DNA of 12,956 nucleotides from an uncultured Collinsella sp. GTDB taxonomy: Bacteria > Actinomycetota > Coriobacteriia > Coriobacteriales > Coriobacteriaceae. The notes beneath the pieces were generated by a model that was not told where the DNA came from, made no database searches, and worked only from the letters and a program-made list of their open reading frames with translations. The position numbers and the translations under genes were made by a program. Below, piece by piece: positions 1 to 6,537 of the stretch. Position 1 is the first letter of the stretch. Every line of letters begins with the position of its first letter. The stretch is taken from the NCBI GenBank assembly GCA_900553475.1, contig USEF01000027.1, positions 1 to 12,956 on the forward strand. The letters run 5' to 3'.

Positions 1-50
1 GGGGTTGGTCTGATTGTTTTTGTTGAAGCTCTGCCTTTGGCTCAAATGGA

Positions 51-82
51 AACGGGGGACGCATTTGCATCCCCCGTTTTTG
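51..82. terminator. Rho-independent terminator, probably bidirectional
   Basis: The arm AACGGGGGA (51-59) pairs with TCCCCCGTT (70-78), and an inner GC/GC pair closes a short ATTT loop. On the plus strand the hairpin runs into TTTTTG (77-82), so it would end a plus-strand gene lying left of the window. On the minus strand the stem is followed by GTTTCCATTT, a weaker U-tract. It lies about 10 nt beyond the stop of the phosphodiesterase at 89 and may serve both directions. Positions 1-50 show no recognisable gene. Confidence 0.8.
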
Positions 83-88
83 TTGTGG

Positions 89-556
89 TTACTCTAGATC
101 AATAAATTTGGTGCTTATGATCTTGCCGTCTTTTACTAGCATTCTGGCCATGGTGGGGCCTCGGGTGCCTCTGGGGTAGCTAGCGCTGCCCGGGTTGAGG
201 ACTAAACAACGGCCCACTTGGGCTTCTTTGGTTACGTGGGTGTGACCATTGATGGCTACGTCTACGGATCCCACCGGAAGGTCTTCGCGGTAGTGGGCTA
301 CGGCGAATTTGAGGCCTTCGTAGGTAAAGAGCGCAAGACGGTCTACATCGAGACCGTAGTCGCGGTAGTAATCGTTGTTGCCCAGTACGGCCCGCACGGG
401 GGCGATGGTGCATAGGTGCTCGTAGTCCATCTCTGACGTGAGATCGCCGGCGTGGATGATCAGGTCTGCGCCCTCAAGCTCATCCAAGAGCGCAGGCGAT
501 AAATAGCCGTGGGTGTCCGAGATGATGTCGATGCGCTTGGCGCTTGCGCTGTTCAT
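89..556 (-). CDS. YfcE/MJ0936-family metallophosphoesterase (phosphodiesterase)
   Basis: A 155-residue cytoplasmic calcineurin-like phosphoesterase of the small YfcE/MJ0936 type, whose characterised members hydrolyse phosphodiesters with two bound metal ions. All family motifs are visible in order: SDTHG with D14 and H16; HAGD at 35-38; GNND at 59-62; H88; GHTH at 104-107; and NPGS at 121-124. Length is normal for the family. The ATG at 554-556 is chosen because homology begins right after it and AAGGG precedes it. The frame stays open upstream to 775, but that part runs back through the terminator at 596-645 and into the end of the regulator gene and carries no homology. The physiological substrate cannot be read from the sequence. 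It follows regulator 1 on the same strand but is separated from it by a strong terminator, so it is probably its own unit. Confidence 0.93.
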   Translation of the reverse strand: MNSASAKRIDIISDTHGYLSPALLDELEGADLIIHAGDLTSEMDYEHLCTIAPVRAVLGNNDYYRDYGLDVDRLALFTYEGLKFAVAHYREDLPVGSVDVAINGHTHVTKEAQVGRCLVLNPGSASYPRGTRGPTMARMLVKDGKIISTKFIDLE

Positions 557-595
557 GGGATCCCTTCCGCAAAAAACGATTCGGCAGATACATAC

Positions 596-645
596 AAAAA
601 AGCCCCACGGCTCCGCAGACGATGGGTCTACAGGGCTGCGGGGCC
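596..645 (-). terminator. Rho-independent terminator after LytTR regulator 1
   Basis: Read on the minus strand, GCCCC (640-644 as GGGGC on plus) pairs with GGGGC (602-606), followed directly by TTTTTT (596-601). Inside, CCGCAG can pair with CTGCGG, and AGAC with GTCT around a CCATC loop, so the stem is branched rather than simple. It lies about 7 nt beyond the stop codon of the regulator (652). It is also only about 40 nt upstream of the phosphodiesterase ATG, leaving little room for a separate promoter. Confidence 0.8.
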
Positions 646-651
646 AGTGTG

Positions 652-1368
652 CTAGAGACTCAGAGCCTTCTTGAGCGGCACGACGCGGCGGCGCGAAACC
701 GGCACGCGTTCGTCGACGCCCGTAATGCCCAGCTGGATGGCACCCGAGGGCACCGTCTCGACGTCCGTAACGCACGCTAAGTTGACGATATAGCGGCGGT
801 GAACACGGAAGAAGCCAAAGTCGCAGAGCTTGGCCTCAAACTGCGCCAGCGAGGTCGTCGACAAAAAGCGATCATCGACGGTATAGATGCAGGAGTAATC
901 GTCCTTGGCCATGATAAAGCGAATGTCGTCCACGGGAATGAGCACCTTGCGGCCGCCCTTTTCCACCGGGATACGCTCGATGGTCACCTTGCTGTCCGTA
1001 ACCGGCTTGGCGCGTTGCATGACCTTCTCGATCGCGCGATCCAAGCGAGCTTCCTCGACCGGCTTCATCAGATAATCGACGGCATCCACGTCGAATGCCT
1101 CGACCGCATGGTCACTATACGCAGTCACAAACACGATCGCCGGCGGATTTTTGAGCTTATGCAGCGCCTCGGCAAGTTGCAGGCCCGAGGCACCGGGCAT
1201 CGAGATATCGAGAAACACGACATCCACGCGACTTTCCATAAGCATCTCGATGGCGGAGCGGACGCTCGACGCCTCCGTGATCGTGCCGATCTTGCCCGTT
1301 TGCTCGAGCAGGAAGCGAAGCTCCGAGCGAGCCGGCGCCTCATCATCCACAATCATCGCACGCAGCAT
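652..1368 (-). CDS. LytTR-family response regulator (pair 1)
   Basis: A 238-residue response regulator with an N-terminal receiver domain (about 1-118) and a C-terminal LytTR DNA-binding domain (about 130-235). Receiver landmarks are the acidic pair D8/D9, phospho-acceptor D54 in FLDISMP, T82 and K102. The LytTR part carries FFRVHRRYIVNL (186-197) and the VPVSRRR motif (222-228) near the end. It is the expected partner of kinase 1, whose stop lies 72 nt upstream. The ATG at 1368 is chosen because AAAGG stands about 10 nt before it and the protein then starts MLRAMIVDDE, as receivers do; an upstream TTG at 1389 lies before that ribosome site. Targets are not visible here, though LytTR proteins usually bind paired direct repeats in front of transporter or exported-protein genes. 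Confidence 0.95.
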   Translation of the reverse strand: MLRAMIVDDEAPARSELRFLLEQTGKIGTITEASSVRSAIEMLMESRVDVVFLDISMPGASGLQLAEALHKLKNPPAIVFVTAYSDHAVEAFDVDAVDYLMKPVEEARLDRAIEKVMQRAKPVTDSKVTIERIPVEKGGRKVLIPVDDIRFIMAKDDYSCIYTVDDRFLSTTSLAQFEAKLCDFGFFRVHRRYIVNLACVTDVETVPSGAIQLGITGVDERVPVSRRRVVPLKKALSL

Positions 1369-1393
1369 AGGGATAAAACCTTTCGTCAACTAA

Positions 1394-1431
1394 CTACGCC
1401 GGGCATCCGTCGCATGACGTTGAGCCCGTAG
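1394..1431 (-). other. Intercistronic two-level hairpin between kinase 1 and regulator 1
   Basis: On the minus strand CTACG-GGC (1431-1424) pairs with GCC-CGG-CGTAG (1404-1394), leaving a 3-nt bulge. Inside the loop CGTC (1419-1416) and GACG (1411-1408) form a second stem around 4 nt. No U-tract follows, so it is not a typical terminator. It occupies most of the 72-nt gap between the two cistrons and could set relative kinase and regulator levels through processing or partial termination. Function is inferred only from position. Confidence 0.45.
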
Positions 1432-1440
1432 CCCTTTATT

Positions 1441-2784
1441 TTACTCTTGAATGTCAAAGATGCTCTCTGACAAATCAAGATGAAGGAGCACTTTGGTGCC
1501 CTTGCCCGGCGCCGATTCGACACGCGTATAGGAGTGCGGCCCATAAAAGCGATGGATGCGCTCCGAAATATTGTGCATGGCCACACCGGCGCCGCCACCC
1601 TGGGGAGAGCTGGCGTCGGGACGGGCAGAGCGCTCGTCAAACAGTCTGGCGGCGGTACCCTCATCCATGCCCACGCCATTATCGGCCACGGCAATCAAGA
1701 TTGCATCCTCGCCGTCTTGGTGAACGGTCACGTCGATCCTCAGGGCGTCGTCATCGCCCATACCATGACGTACGGCGTTCTCGACAATCGGCTGGATCAC
1801 GAACGCCGGCACCAGCGTATCTTCCACGTCCTCGGACACATCGAACGTCGCAAGCACGCGGTCCTCGCCAAAGCGGGCCTTCTCAAAGGTAAGGTAGCGC
1901 TTGGTCTGTGCAACCTCGCGCGAGACCGGAATAAGCGATCCCGAGTTGTCGAGCGTGGCACGATAGAACGATGAGAACTCACGAAGCAGTTCGCGGGCCC
2001 GCAGCGGGTCGGTGCGCGTAAACGATGCAATGGTGTTCAGCGTGTTGAACAGGAAGTGTGGGTTAATCTGCGCCTGCAGCGCACGCACCTCGGCGCGCGC
2101 TGTGAGTTCCTTTTGCACCTCGAGCTCGTGGATGGCGAGCTGCGTGGACAAGATCTCGGCAAAGCCCGAGGCAAGCGCGTACTGGGTACGGTCGACGGCG
2201 CGCGGGGTCTTGTAGTAGAACTTGAGCGTGCCGACGGTACGATCGCCCACCTTGATGGGGGCGATAATGCCGGCGGGGACTTGGTTGTGCGAGCCATCCG
2301 AGCCCACGACATCCACCATACGGTTGAACGACTGCACGATGCCATGTTCGATAACGTAGCGTGTGGCAAGCGTGTGGATGGGAGAATCTGGCAGTAGTTT
2401 TTCCTCAAACTCGCCCGCGCAGGCCAACACGTTGCCCTCGTCGGTGATGGCCACCGTCATGGCGCGCGTCTCGGGCAAAATGCGCCGGCACACCAAACGC
2501 GCCGACTCCTGCGTCAGACCGCCCTTAATGTCCTCGAGCATGGCCGAGGCCACCGAGAGCGTCTCCTCGGTGTACTGGGAGCGCACCGAATCGGGATTGA
2601 GCGTCAAAAAGATAAAGATGCACAGAAAGATGCACAGCAGCGCGCAGGCAATCACCGTGGCGATCGGCTCGATACCGGTCACCAAGGCAAAAATAAAGTA
2701 CACCAGCACGCAAATGGCGCAGGCAACGGCAATGATGCGAAAGATTGATATTGAACTATCGCGCTGGGCGCGGCGGTCGATCAT
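1441..2784 (-). CDS. LytS-like sensor histidine kinase (pair 1)
   Basis: A 447-residue membrane histidine kinase of the HisKA_7TM-less LytS type. Two hydrophobic segments (about 14-36 and 40-62) with almost no loop between them form a membrane hairpin. A GAF-like domain follows (about 70-215), then the His_kinase phospho-acceptor region with INPHFLFNTLN (240-250; H243) and an HATPase domain with N-box VENAVRHG (334-341), G1 box DNGVGM (368-373) and a glycine-rich G2 (396-400). There is no extracellular sensor domain, so the signal is probably cytosolic or in the membrane. The ATG at 2784 has GGAGGGGG upstream and overlaps the glycosyltransferase stop as ATGA, so translation is coupled. It pairs with the regulator at 1368-652 and is clearly paralogous to kinase 2 (shared ALASGFA, STQLA and PHFLFNT blocks). 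Confidence 0.94.
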   Translation of the reverse strand: MIDRRAQRDSSISIFRIIAVACAICVLVYFIFALVTGIEPIATVIACALLCIFLCIFIFLTLNPDSVRSQYTEETLSVASAMLEDIKGGLTQESARLVCRRILPETRAMTVAITDEGNVLACAGEFEEKLLPDSPIHTLATRYVIEHGIVQSFNRMVDVVGSDGSHNQVPAGIIAPIKVGDRTVGTLKFYYKTPRAVDRTQYALASGFAEILSTQLAIHELEVQKELTARAEVRALQAQINPHFLFNTLNTIASFTRTDPLRARELLREFSSFYRATLDNSGSLIPVSREVAQTKRYLTFEKARFGEDRVLATFDVSEDVEDTLVPAFVIQPIVENAVRHGMGDDDALRIDVTVHQDGEDAILIAVADNGVGMDEGTAARLFDERSARPDASSPQGGGAGVAMHNISERIHRFYGPHSYTRVESAPGKGTKVLLHLDLSESIFDIQE

Positions 2785-3968
2785 TCGGCCCCCTCCAGGA
2801 TACTGATCAGTTGTGCGTCACGCCAAAGCCCGTCCATGATCTTGGGCCAAAAGCTCTGGAAACGCAGGTAGCTTGCGGCGTTTTGGCGCGCGTAGGTCTT
2901 GGCCTCGTCAATACCGTGGCGCCAGATGCGCAGGTAGCCCTCATGCTCGCGGGTAAACACGCTGCGGACCATAGCGGTCTTGCGCACGCGGTCGTCGAGC
3001 TCGCGCGAAATCCACGGGCCCGGGTAGGGCATGAGTGATGCCGCCGTAACGGGAATGAGCTCCTTTTGATGCGCGGCGAATGTCAACTTGGCCCGTTCGT
3101 AGTACCAACGGTATACATCCTGCATAAAGCGCGGTGAGCGCTTTTCGGACTCCGGAGGCAGATGGCGCACGGTCCACTCGTTATCGAACCACACGTCGTA
3201 GCCAAACATGCGCATGTTAAAGAGGTAATCCAAGTCCTCGCCGCGGGTGATAAACGGGTCAAAGGCTACACGCGTAAAGGCGCGGGCGTGCAGGGCCATC
3301 AGGCCGCCGCACACGTAGTTGGAGCGAGAGATGCGGGTGCCCGAGAGCGCCTTTTTCATCCAACGGTTGAACTCGATGCGCTTGGTCCACCAACGATGGC
3401 AGATGCCCGCCTTGTCCGTGGGAGCCAGCGGCGAGCCGTCGCGATCGTAGAAATAGCCGCTCTTGACCAAGATCGGCAAGCCCTGACGCGTCTGCTGCCC
3501 CAACGCATAGGTCGCGCGCTTCATAAAGTCGGCGTCGATGACAGTCTCATCGTCATCCAAAAAGATAACCGCGTCATGCCCCAGCACAGCGGCACAGGCT
3601 AGCCCCATGTTGCGGATGGCACCGTAGCCTCGCAGGCTCACGCACTCGCCCGAACCCTTGGGCGCGATCTGAGCAACCCGGTCTGCAATGCGCGAGGCCT
3701 GGGTGTTGGTGACAACGGTGACCTTGAGCGCGGGATGCGCGTCGACAATCTCGTGCACGCGCAGCGACACATCGGCTGTGGCAGAAACGGGACAGACCAC
3801 CAAAAGGATGATGCGCGGGATGTCACGTACCTGCTCAAGCGAGGCCAGGCAGCGGTCGAGTTCGGGATTGTCGGCGTTGAGTCGCGTCGAATGGTCATAG
3901 GTGCCAGGGGCGTTTGCGCAAGCGTCATCGCCCGCCCAATACGTTGGAATCACGACCGTGGCGTTCAT
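2781..3968 (-). CDS. GT-A-fold (family 2-like) glycosyltransferase
   Basis: A 395-residue cytoplasmic protein with the GT-A glycosyltransferase pattern. It begins NATVVIPTY (2-10), a typical nucleotide-sugar-fold first strand; the metal-binding acidic motif is FLDDDE (136-141; D138-D140); and TRGEDLDYLFNMRMFGYD (241-258) supplies the second acidic pair usual for the acceptor/catalytic region. No transmembrane segment or signal peptide is seen. Donor and acceptor cannot be deduced. The ATG at 3968 has GGGAGG about 8 nt upstream. It is the first gene of a glycosyltransferase-kinase-regulator operon and overlaps the kinase start by 4 bp, which is unusual because LytS/LytTR pairs more often sit with transporter or murein-related genes. 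A cell-envelope glycan role is only an inference from that company. Confidence 0.82.
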   Translation of the reverse strand: MNATVVIPTYWAGDDACANAPGTYDHSTRLNADNPELDRCLASLEQVRDIPRIILLVVCPVSATADVSLRVHEIVDAHPALKVTVVTNTQASRIADRVAQIAPKGSGECVSLRGYGAIRNMGLACAAVLGHDAVIFLDDDETVIDADFMKRATYALGQQTRQGLPILVKSGYFYDRDGSPLAPTDKAGICHRWWTKRIEFNRWMKKALSGTRISRSNYVCGGLMALHARAFTRVAFDPFITRGEDLDYLFNMRMFGYDVWFDNEWTVRHLPPESEKRSPRFMQDVYRWYYERAKLTFAAHQKELIPVTAASLMPYPGPWISRELDDRVRKTAMVRSVFTREHEGYLRIWRHGIDEAKTYARQNAASYLRFQSFWPKIMDGLWRDAQLISILEGAE

Positions 3969-3989
3969 GCCTTACCCTCCCTGCAACAC

Positions 3990-4025
3990 AAAAACGGGAC
4001 GCCGCCAAACACAGGCGACGCCCCG
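3990..4025 (-). terminator. Terminator-like hairpin in the leader of the glycosyltransferase operon
   Basis: On the minus strand CGGGGCGTCGCC (4025-4014) pairs along its whole 12-bp length with GGCGGCGTCCCG (4006-3995), two of the pairs being G-U, around a 7-nt loop, and is followed by TTTTT (3994-3990). It would end the MFS transporter transcript (stop at 4140). It stands only about 20 nt before the glycosyltransferase ATG at 3968, so a transcript starting at the predicted promoter near 4042 must cross it. It could therefore act as an attenuator. Confidence 0.75.
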
Positions 4026-4039
4026 CGACCTAGCTGATT

Positions 4040-4051
4040 CCATCATACCCA
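4040..4051 (-). promoter_or_regulatory. Predicted promoter -10 region of the glycosyltransferase/TCS1 operon
   Basis: On the minus strand TGGGTATGATGG contains TATGAT, one mismatch from the TATAAT consensus. No good -35 hexamer is seen at 16-18 nt; an inverted repeat (4063-4083) covers that position instead. Transcription would start near 4034-4036, upstream of the hairpin at 3990-4025. Confidence 0.45.
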
Positions 4052-4062
4052 CTTGGGCAAAT

Positions 4063-4083
4063 CATTGCTCGCAAGTCGCAATG
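4063..4083. repeat. Inverted repeat CATTGC-N9-GCAATG upstream of the TCS1 operon
   Basis: CATTGC at 4063-4068 and GCAATG at 4078-4083 form a perfect 6-bp inverted repeat with a 9-nt spacer. It covers where the -35 region of the predicted promoter would be and extends upstream, a normal place for an activator or repressor site. The same half-sites recur upstream of kinase 2 with a 5-nt spacer. Regulator unknown. Confidence 0.4.
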
Positions 4084-4139
4084 TTTATTGCGGATAACCC
4101 CAAAAGAGTACCGTGGACAGGCACAATAGCCGCTCGCTC

Positions 4140-5399
4140 CTATGCGGCATGCTCTGCCGCCCGAGTCATGCGGGACAGGCGGACCAGCAGCATAAAGCCA
4201 ACGATCAGCAGCACACCAATGGAAAGGACGCCCAGCGACGGGTTGCCGGTCAGCGAGGTGACGACCGACACTAGGAAAGTGCCCATGACGCTTGCATAGC
4301 GACCGAAGATGTCAAAGAAGCCGTAGTACTCGTTGGACTTTTCCTTGGGGATAATGCGGCCAAAGTAGCTACGGCTAAGCGCCTGCACGCCGCCCTGGAA
4401 CAGGCCGACCATAATGGCAAGCACCCAGAATTCAAAGGCGGTCTTTAGGAAGAACGCGGCGAACAGCACAATGCCCATGTAGGCGGCGACCGCCACCAGG
4501 ATCATGTTGAGCGTGCCCACGCGTCCGGCGAGCTTGCCGTAGATGATGGCGGACGGAAAGGCCACGAACTGCGTAACGAGCAGCGCCAGGACCAACTGGG
4601 TCGAATCGATGCCCAAGGCCGATCCGTAGCTGGTTGCCATGGAAATGACCGTGTGCACACCGTCGATATAGAAGAAGAACGCGATCATGTAGACCAGCAC
4701 GGTCTTGTTGTGGGCGATCTCGCGCATGGTGTGTCCGACCTCGGAGAACACACCGCCCACGATGTGGCCGATAGTGTCCTCGGGACCGCGCTCGCGACCG
4801 TACTTTTGCTTATAGGTACGAATGAGCGGCAGGGTAAAGACGAGCCACCAGGCACCAGTGATGATAAACGACAGACGCGTTGCCAGCATGGTAGGGACGC
4901 CAAGAGCGGGGCCACCCATGATGAGCGCCAGGCAGATGACGAACGGCACGGTGGAACCGATGTAGCCCCAGGCATAGCCCGAGCTGGACACGGCGTCCAT
5001 GCGCTCGTCGGTGGTAATGTCGGGCAGCATGGCGTCGTAGAACGTCATAGAAGAGTTAAGGCCGATGGTGCACAGCACGTACACGGTCAAAAATGCCATG
5101 GCGGACATTGGGATAGCCTGCGCCAGGCAAAGCACCAGGCCCGTGAGGAAGAAGCCCAAGAAGAACTTGATCTTGTTGCCGGCGTAGTCGGCAAGCGCGC
5201 CCAGAATGGGCATGAGCATGGCGATGACCAGCGAGGCGATCGTCTGCGCATTGCCCCAGGCGACCACCAGGTCGGCCGAAGAAGCGCCGGTATTGATGGC
5301 GTTAAAGTAAATGGGCACCACCGAGGTATTGAGCAGCACGAGGGCCGAATTGCCCACATCATACATAACCCAGTTACGCTCGAGCTTGGTGTATTTCAT
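4140..5399 (-). CDS. UMF1-like MFS transporter
   Basis: A 419-residue integral membrane protein with about 12 hydrophobic segments. It matches the UMF1 branch of the major facilitator superfamily (related to the vacuolar effluxer Atg22): N-terminal YDVGNSA (13-19), YDAMLPDI (121-128) after the third or fourth helix, and in the second half GGVQALSRSYFGRIIP (336-351) followed by EYYGFFDIFGRYASVMG. The MFS loop 2-3 signature appears as GALADYAGNK (67-76). Length is normal. Bacterial UMF1 substrates are mostly unknown; the yeast relative exports amino acids, so an amino acid or similar metabolite is possible. The ATG at 5399 has GAAGGG about 9 nt upstream. It lies between the phospholipase-like gene and the glycosyltransferase/TCS1 operon on the same strand and is a candidate target of that system. 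Confidence 0.9.
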   Translation of the reverse strand: MKYTKLERNWVMYDVGNSALVLLNTSVVPIYFNAINTGASSADLVVAWGNAQTIASLVIAMLMPILGALADYAGNKIKFFLGFFLTGLVLCLAQAIPMSAMAFLTVYVLCTIGLNSSMTFYDAMLPDITTDERMDAVSSSGYAWGYIGSTVPFVICLALIMGGPALGVPTMLATRLSFIITGAWWLVFTLPLIRTYKQKYGRERGPEDTIGHIVGGVFSEVGHTMREIAHNKTVLVYMIAFFFYIDGVHTVISMATSYGSALGIDSTQLVLALLVTQFVAFPSAIIYGKLAGRVGTLNMILVAVAAYMGIVLFAAFFLKTAFEFWVLAIMVGLFQGGVQALSRSYFGRIIPKEKSNEYYGFFDIFGRYASVMGTFLVSVVTSLTGNPSLGVLSIGVLLIVGFMLLVRLSRMTRAAEHAA

Positions 5400-5436
5400 G
5401 GACAGGGACCCTTCGTATTCGCCCGATATGCAGTTA

Positions 5437-5450
5437 GTTCATCGTACCCC
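5437..5450 (-). promoter_or_regulatory. Predicted -10 region of the MFS transporter gene
   Basis: On the minus strand TGGGGTACGATGAA contains TACGAT (5441-5446), preceded by TGGGG and followed by G, as in the element at 4040-4051. It lies about 40 nt before the ATG. No recognisable -35 hexamer is seen at the usual distance, so this is tentative. Confidence 0.35.
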
Positions 5451-5500
5451 AATTGTCCAGAACCGCCGGTAAGGATTCGGCAAAGGGGCACGCACGGGCC

Positions 5501-6445
5501 CTATTCCTCGCGGTCGAACTCCTCATCGGCTTCGAGCACGCGACCGCTGTAGTTGACGTGACTGGTCACGGCATCCATGTCACCAGTCTCGATGAAACGT
5601 GCGACCGTGCACTCGTAATCGACCAGCGCGCGATCAAAGACCTCGGGGAAACTCTCGTTCGAGACCTCGTCGGTAAAGGGATTCTTCCATGTCAGATGGC
5701 CCAGGTTACCGGTGCGCTCGGGCAGCTCCGTCGTCACGCGATGGGCAAGGCCGTCGAGCAGCGAGTAGTCGTGCACCAAGCCCTCAACCAGCGAGATCGC
5801 GCGCGTCTTTGCGGAGCCGGCCGGCTCAATCGCGCGGTAAAGTCGCTGCATATTGGCAACGGCAGCACCGTACTCCCCTGCCGGAATGTCAATGCCGTAC
5901 ACGCGTCCGGCAACATAGCTCATCAGCACGCCGGCCACGCGATTGATGCGATCGGTGGTGACGATCTCGCCCGCCGGCGGATAATCGTCGACCGTAGCGC
6001 CATCGCGTTTAAGCTGCAGCATCAGCACATCCAGGTCGCTCTCGATCACGGCATGGACCTGACTGCTCGAGTTCTCAAGCTCTGAATCGGACTCCACGAT
6101 GCCAAACTGCTGCTCATAGACAAAAGGATGGGCGTTGCGGTCGAGCACGTAATGAGACAGCAGGCCCAGCGCAAAGGCGCGACCCAAGCTGGCGTCGCGC
6201 GGCAGCAGATGCGACACGCCGTCGCGCAGGCACGCGAACTGGCGAGACATGCGCGACCGATGCATGACCTGCGCCAGCAGCGTGCAGTCGGAAACACGCG
6301 GTGTCAGAATGTGAAAGAAAAACGGGTCGGGGCCTTGGTTGCCCAAGATAAAGGCAATGCGCTCTTCATCGGACGTGATGACGCCCTGCGGAAGACGGTC
6401 GATGCTTTCCTCGCCAAACAGATGATGGGTGATAAGCGCGGGCAT
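5501..6445 (-). CDS. Zinc-dependent phospholipase C-like protein, no signal peptide
   Basis: A 314-residue protein resembling the zinc-dependent phospholipase C family (PF00882), which uses a cluster of His and Asp residues to bind zinc. Visible motifs are the N-terminal ALITHHLFGEE (3-13), GNQGPDPFFFH (35-45), LLSHYVLDRNAHPF (95-108) with candidate ligands H98, D102 and H106, and HAVIESDLD (131-139) with H131, E135 and D137/D139. Secreted clostridial enzymes of this family carry a signal peptide; this one has none and ends in an acidic tail (EADEEFDREE), so it is probably cytosolic and its substrate may not be membrane lipid. The ATG at 6445 is chosen because AAAGGA sits 5 nt upstream; an in-frame GTG at 6475 lies before that site. 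It lies alone between regulator 2 and the MFS gene. Confidence 0.82.
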   Translation of the reverse strand: MPALITHHLFGEESIDRLPQGVITSDEERIAFILGNQGPDPFFFHILTPRVSDCTLLAQVMHRSRMSRQFACLRDGVSHLLPRDASLGRAFALGLLSHYVLDRNAHPFVYEQQFGIVESDSELENSSSQVHAVIESDLDVLMLQLKRDGATVDDYPPAGEIVTTDRINRVAGVLMSYVAGRVYGIDIPAGEYGAAVANMQRLYRAIEPAGSAKTRAISLVEGLVHDYSLLDGLAHRVTTELPERTGNLGHLTWKNPFTDEVSNESFPEVFDRALVDYECTVARFIETGDMDAVTSHVNYSGRVLEADEEFDREE

Positions 6446-6477
6446 AATGATCCTTTCGATTTCATTCGATGCCACCC

Positions 6478-6487
6478 ATTATGCCCA
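6478..6487 (-). promoter_or_regulatory. Predicted -10 region of the phospholipase C-like gene
   Basis: On the minus strand TGGGCATAATGG places CATAAT (6478-6483), one mismatch from TATAAT, about 33 nt before the ATG at 6445. A weak TTTGGC lies 16 nt upstream as a possible -35. The preceding TGGG and following G resemble the elements at 4040-4051 and 5437-5450. Confidence 0.45.
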
Positions 6488-6537
6488 CCGCGCGCCCATG
6501 CCAAACCTGCGATGGTAAACGACGGCACGCAGACCGT

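Noticed and set aside
557..775. N-terminal extension of the phosphodiesterase frame
   Set aside because: It passes through the terminator at 596-645 and the end of regulator 1, has no homology, and the ATG at 556 has its own ribosome site.
5460..5500. Weak hairpins after the phospholipase C-like gene (GGGC/GCCC and GCCG/CGGC)
   Set aside because: Short stems with no convincing U-tract; cannot be told from chance in GC-rich DNA.
4653..5552. 299-codon plus-strand frame across the MFS gene
   Set aside because: Antisense to a clear membrane transporter; His/Gly/Asp-rich with no motif.
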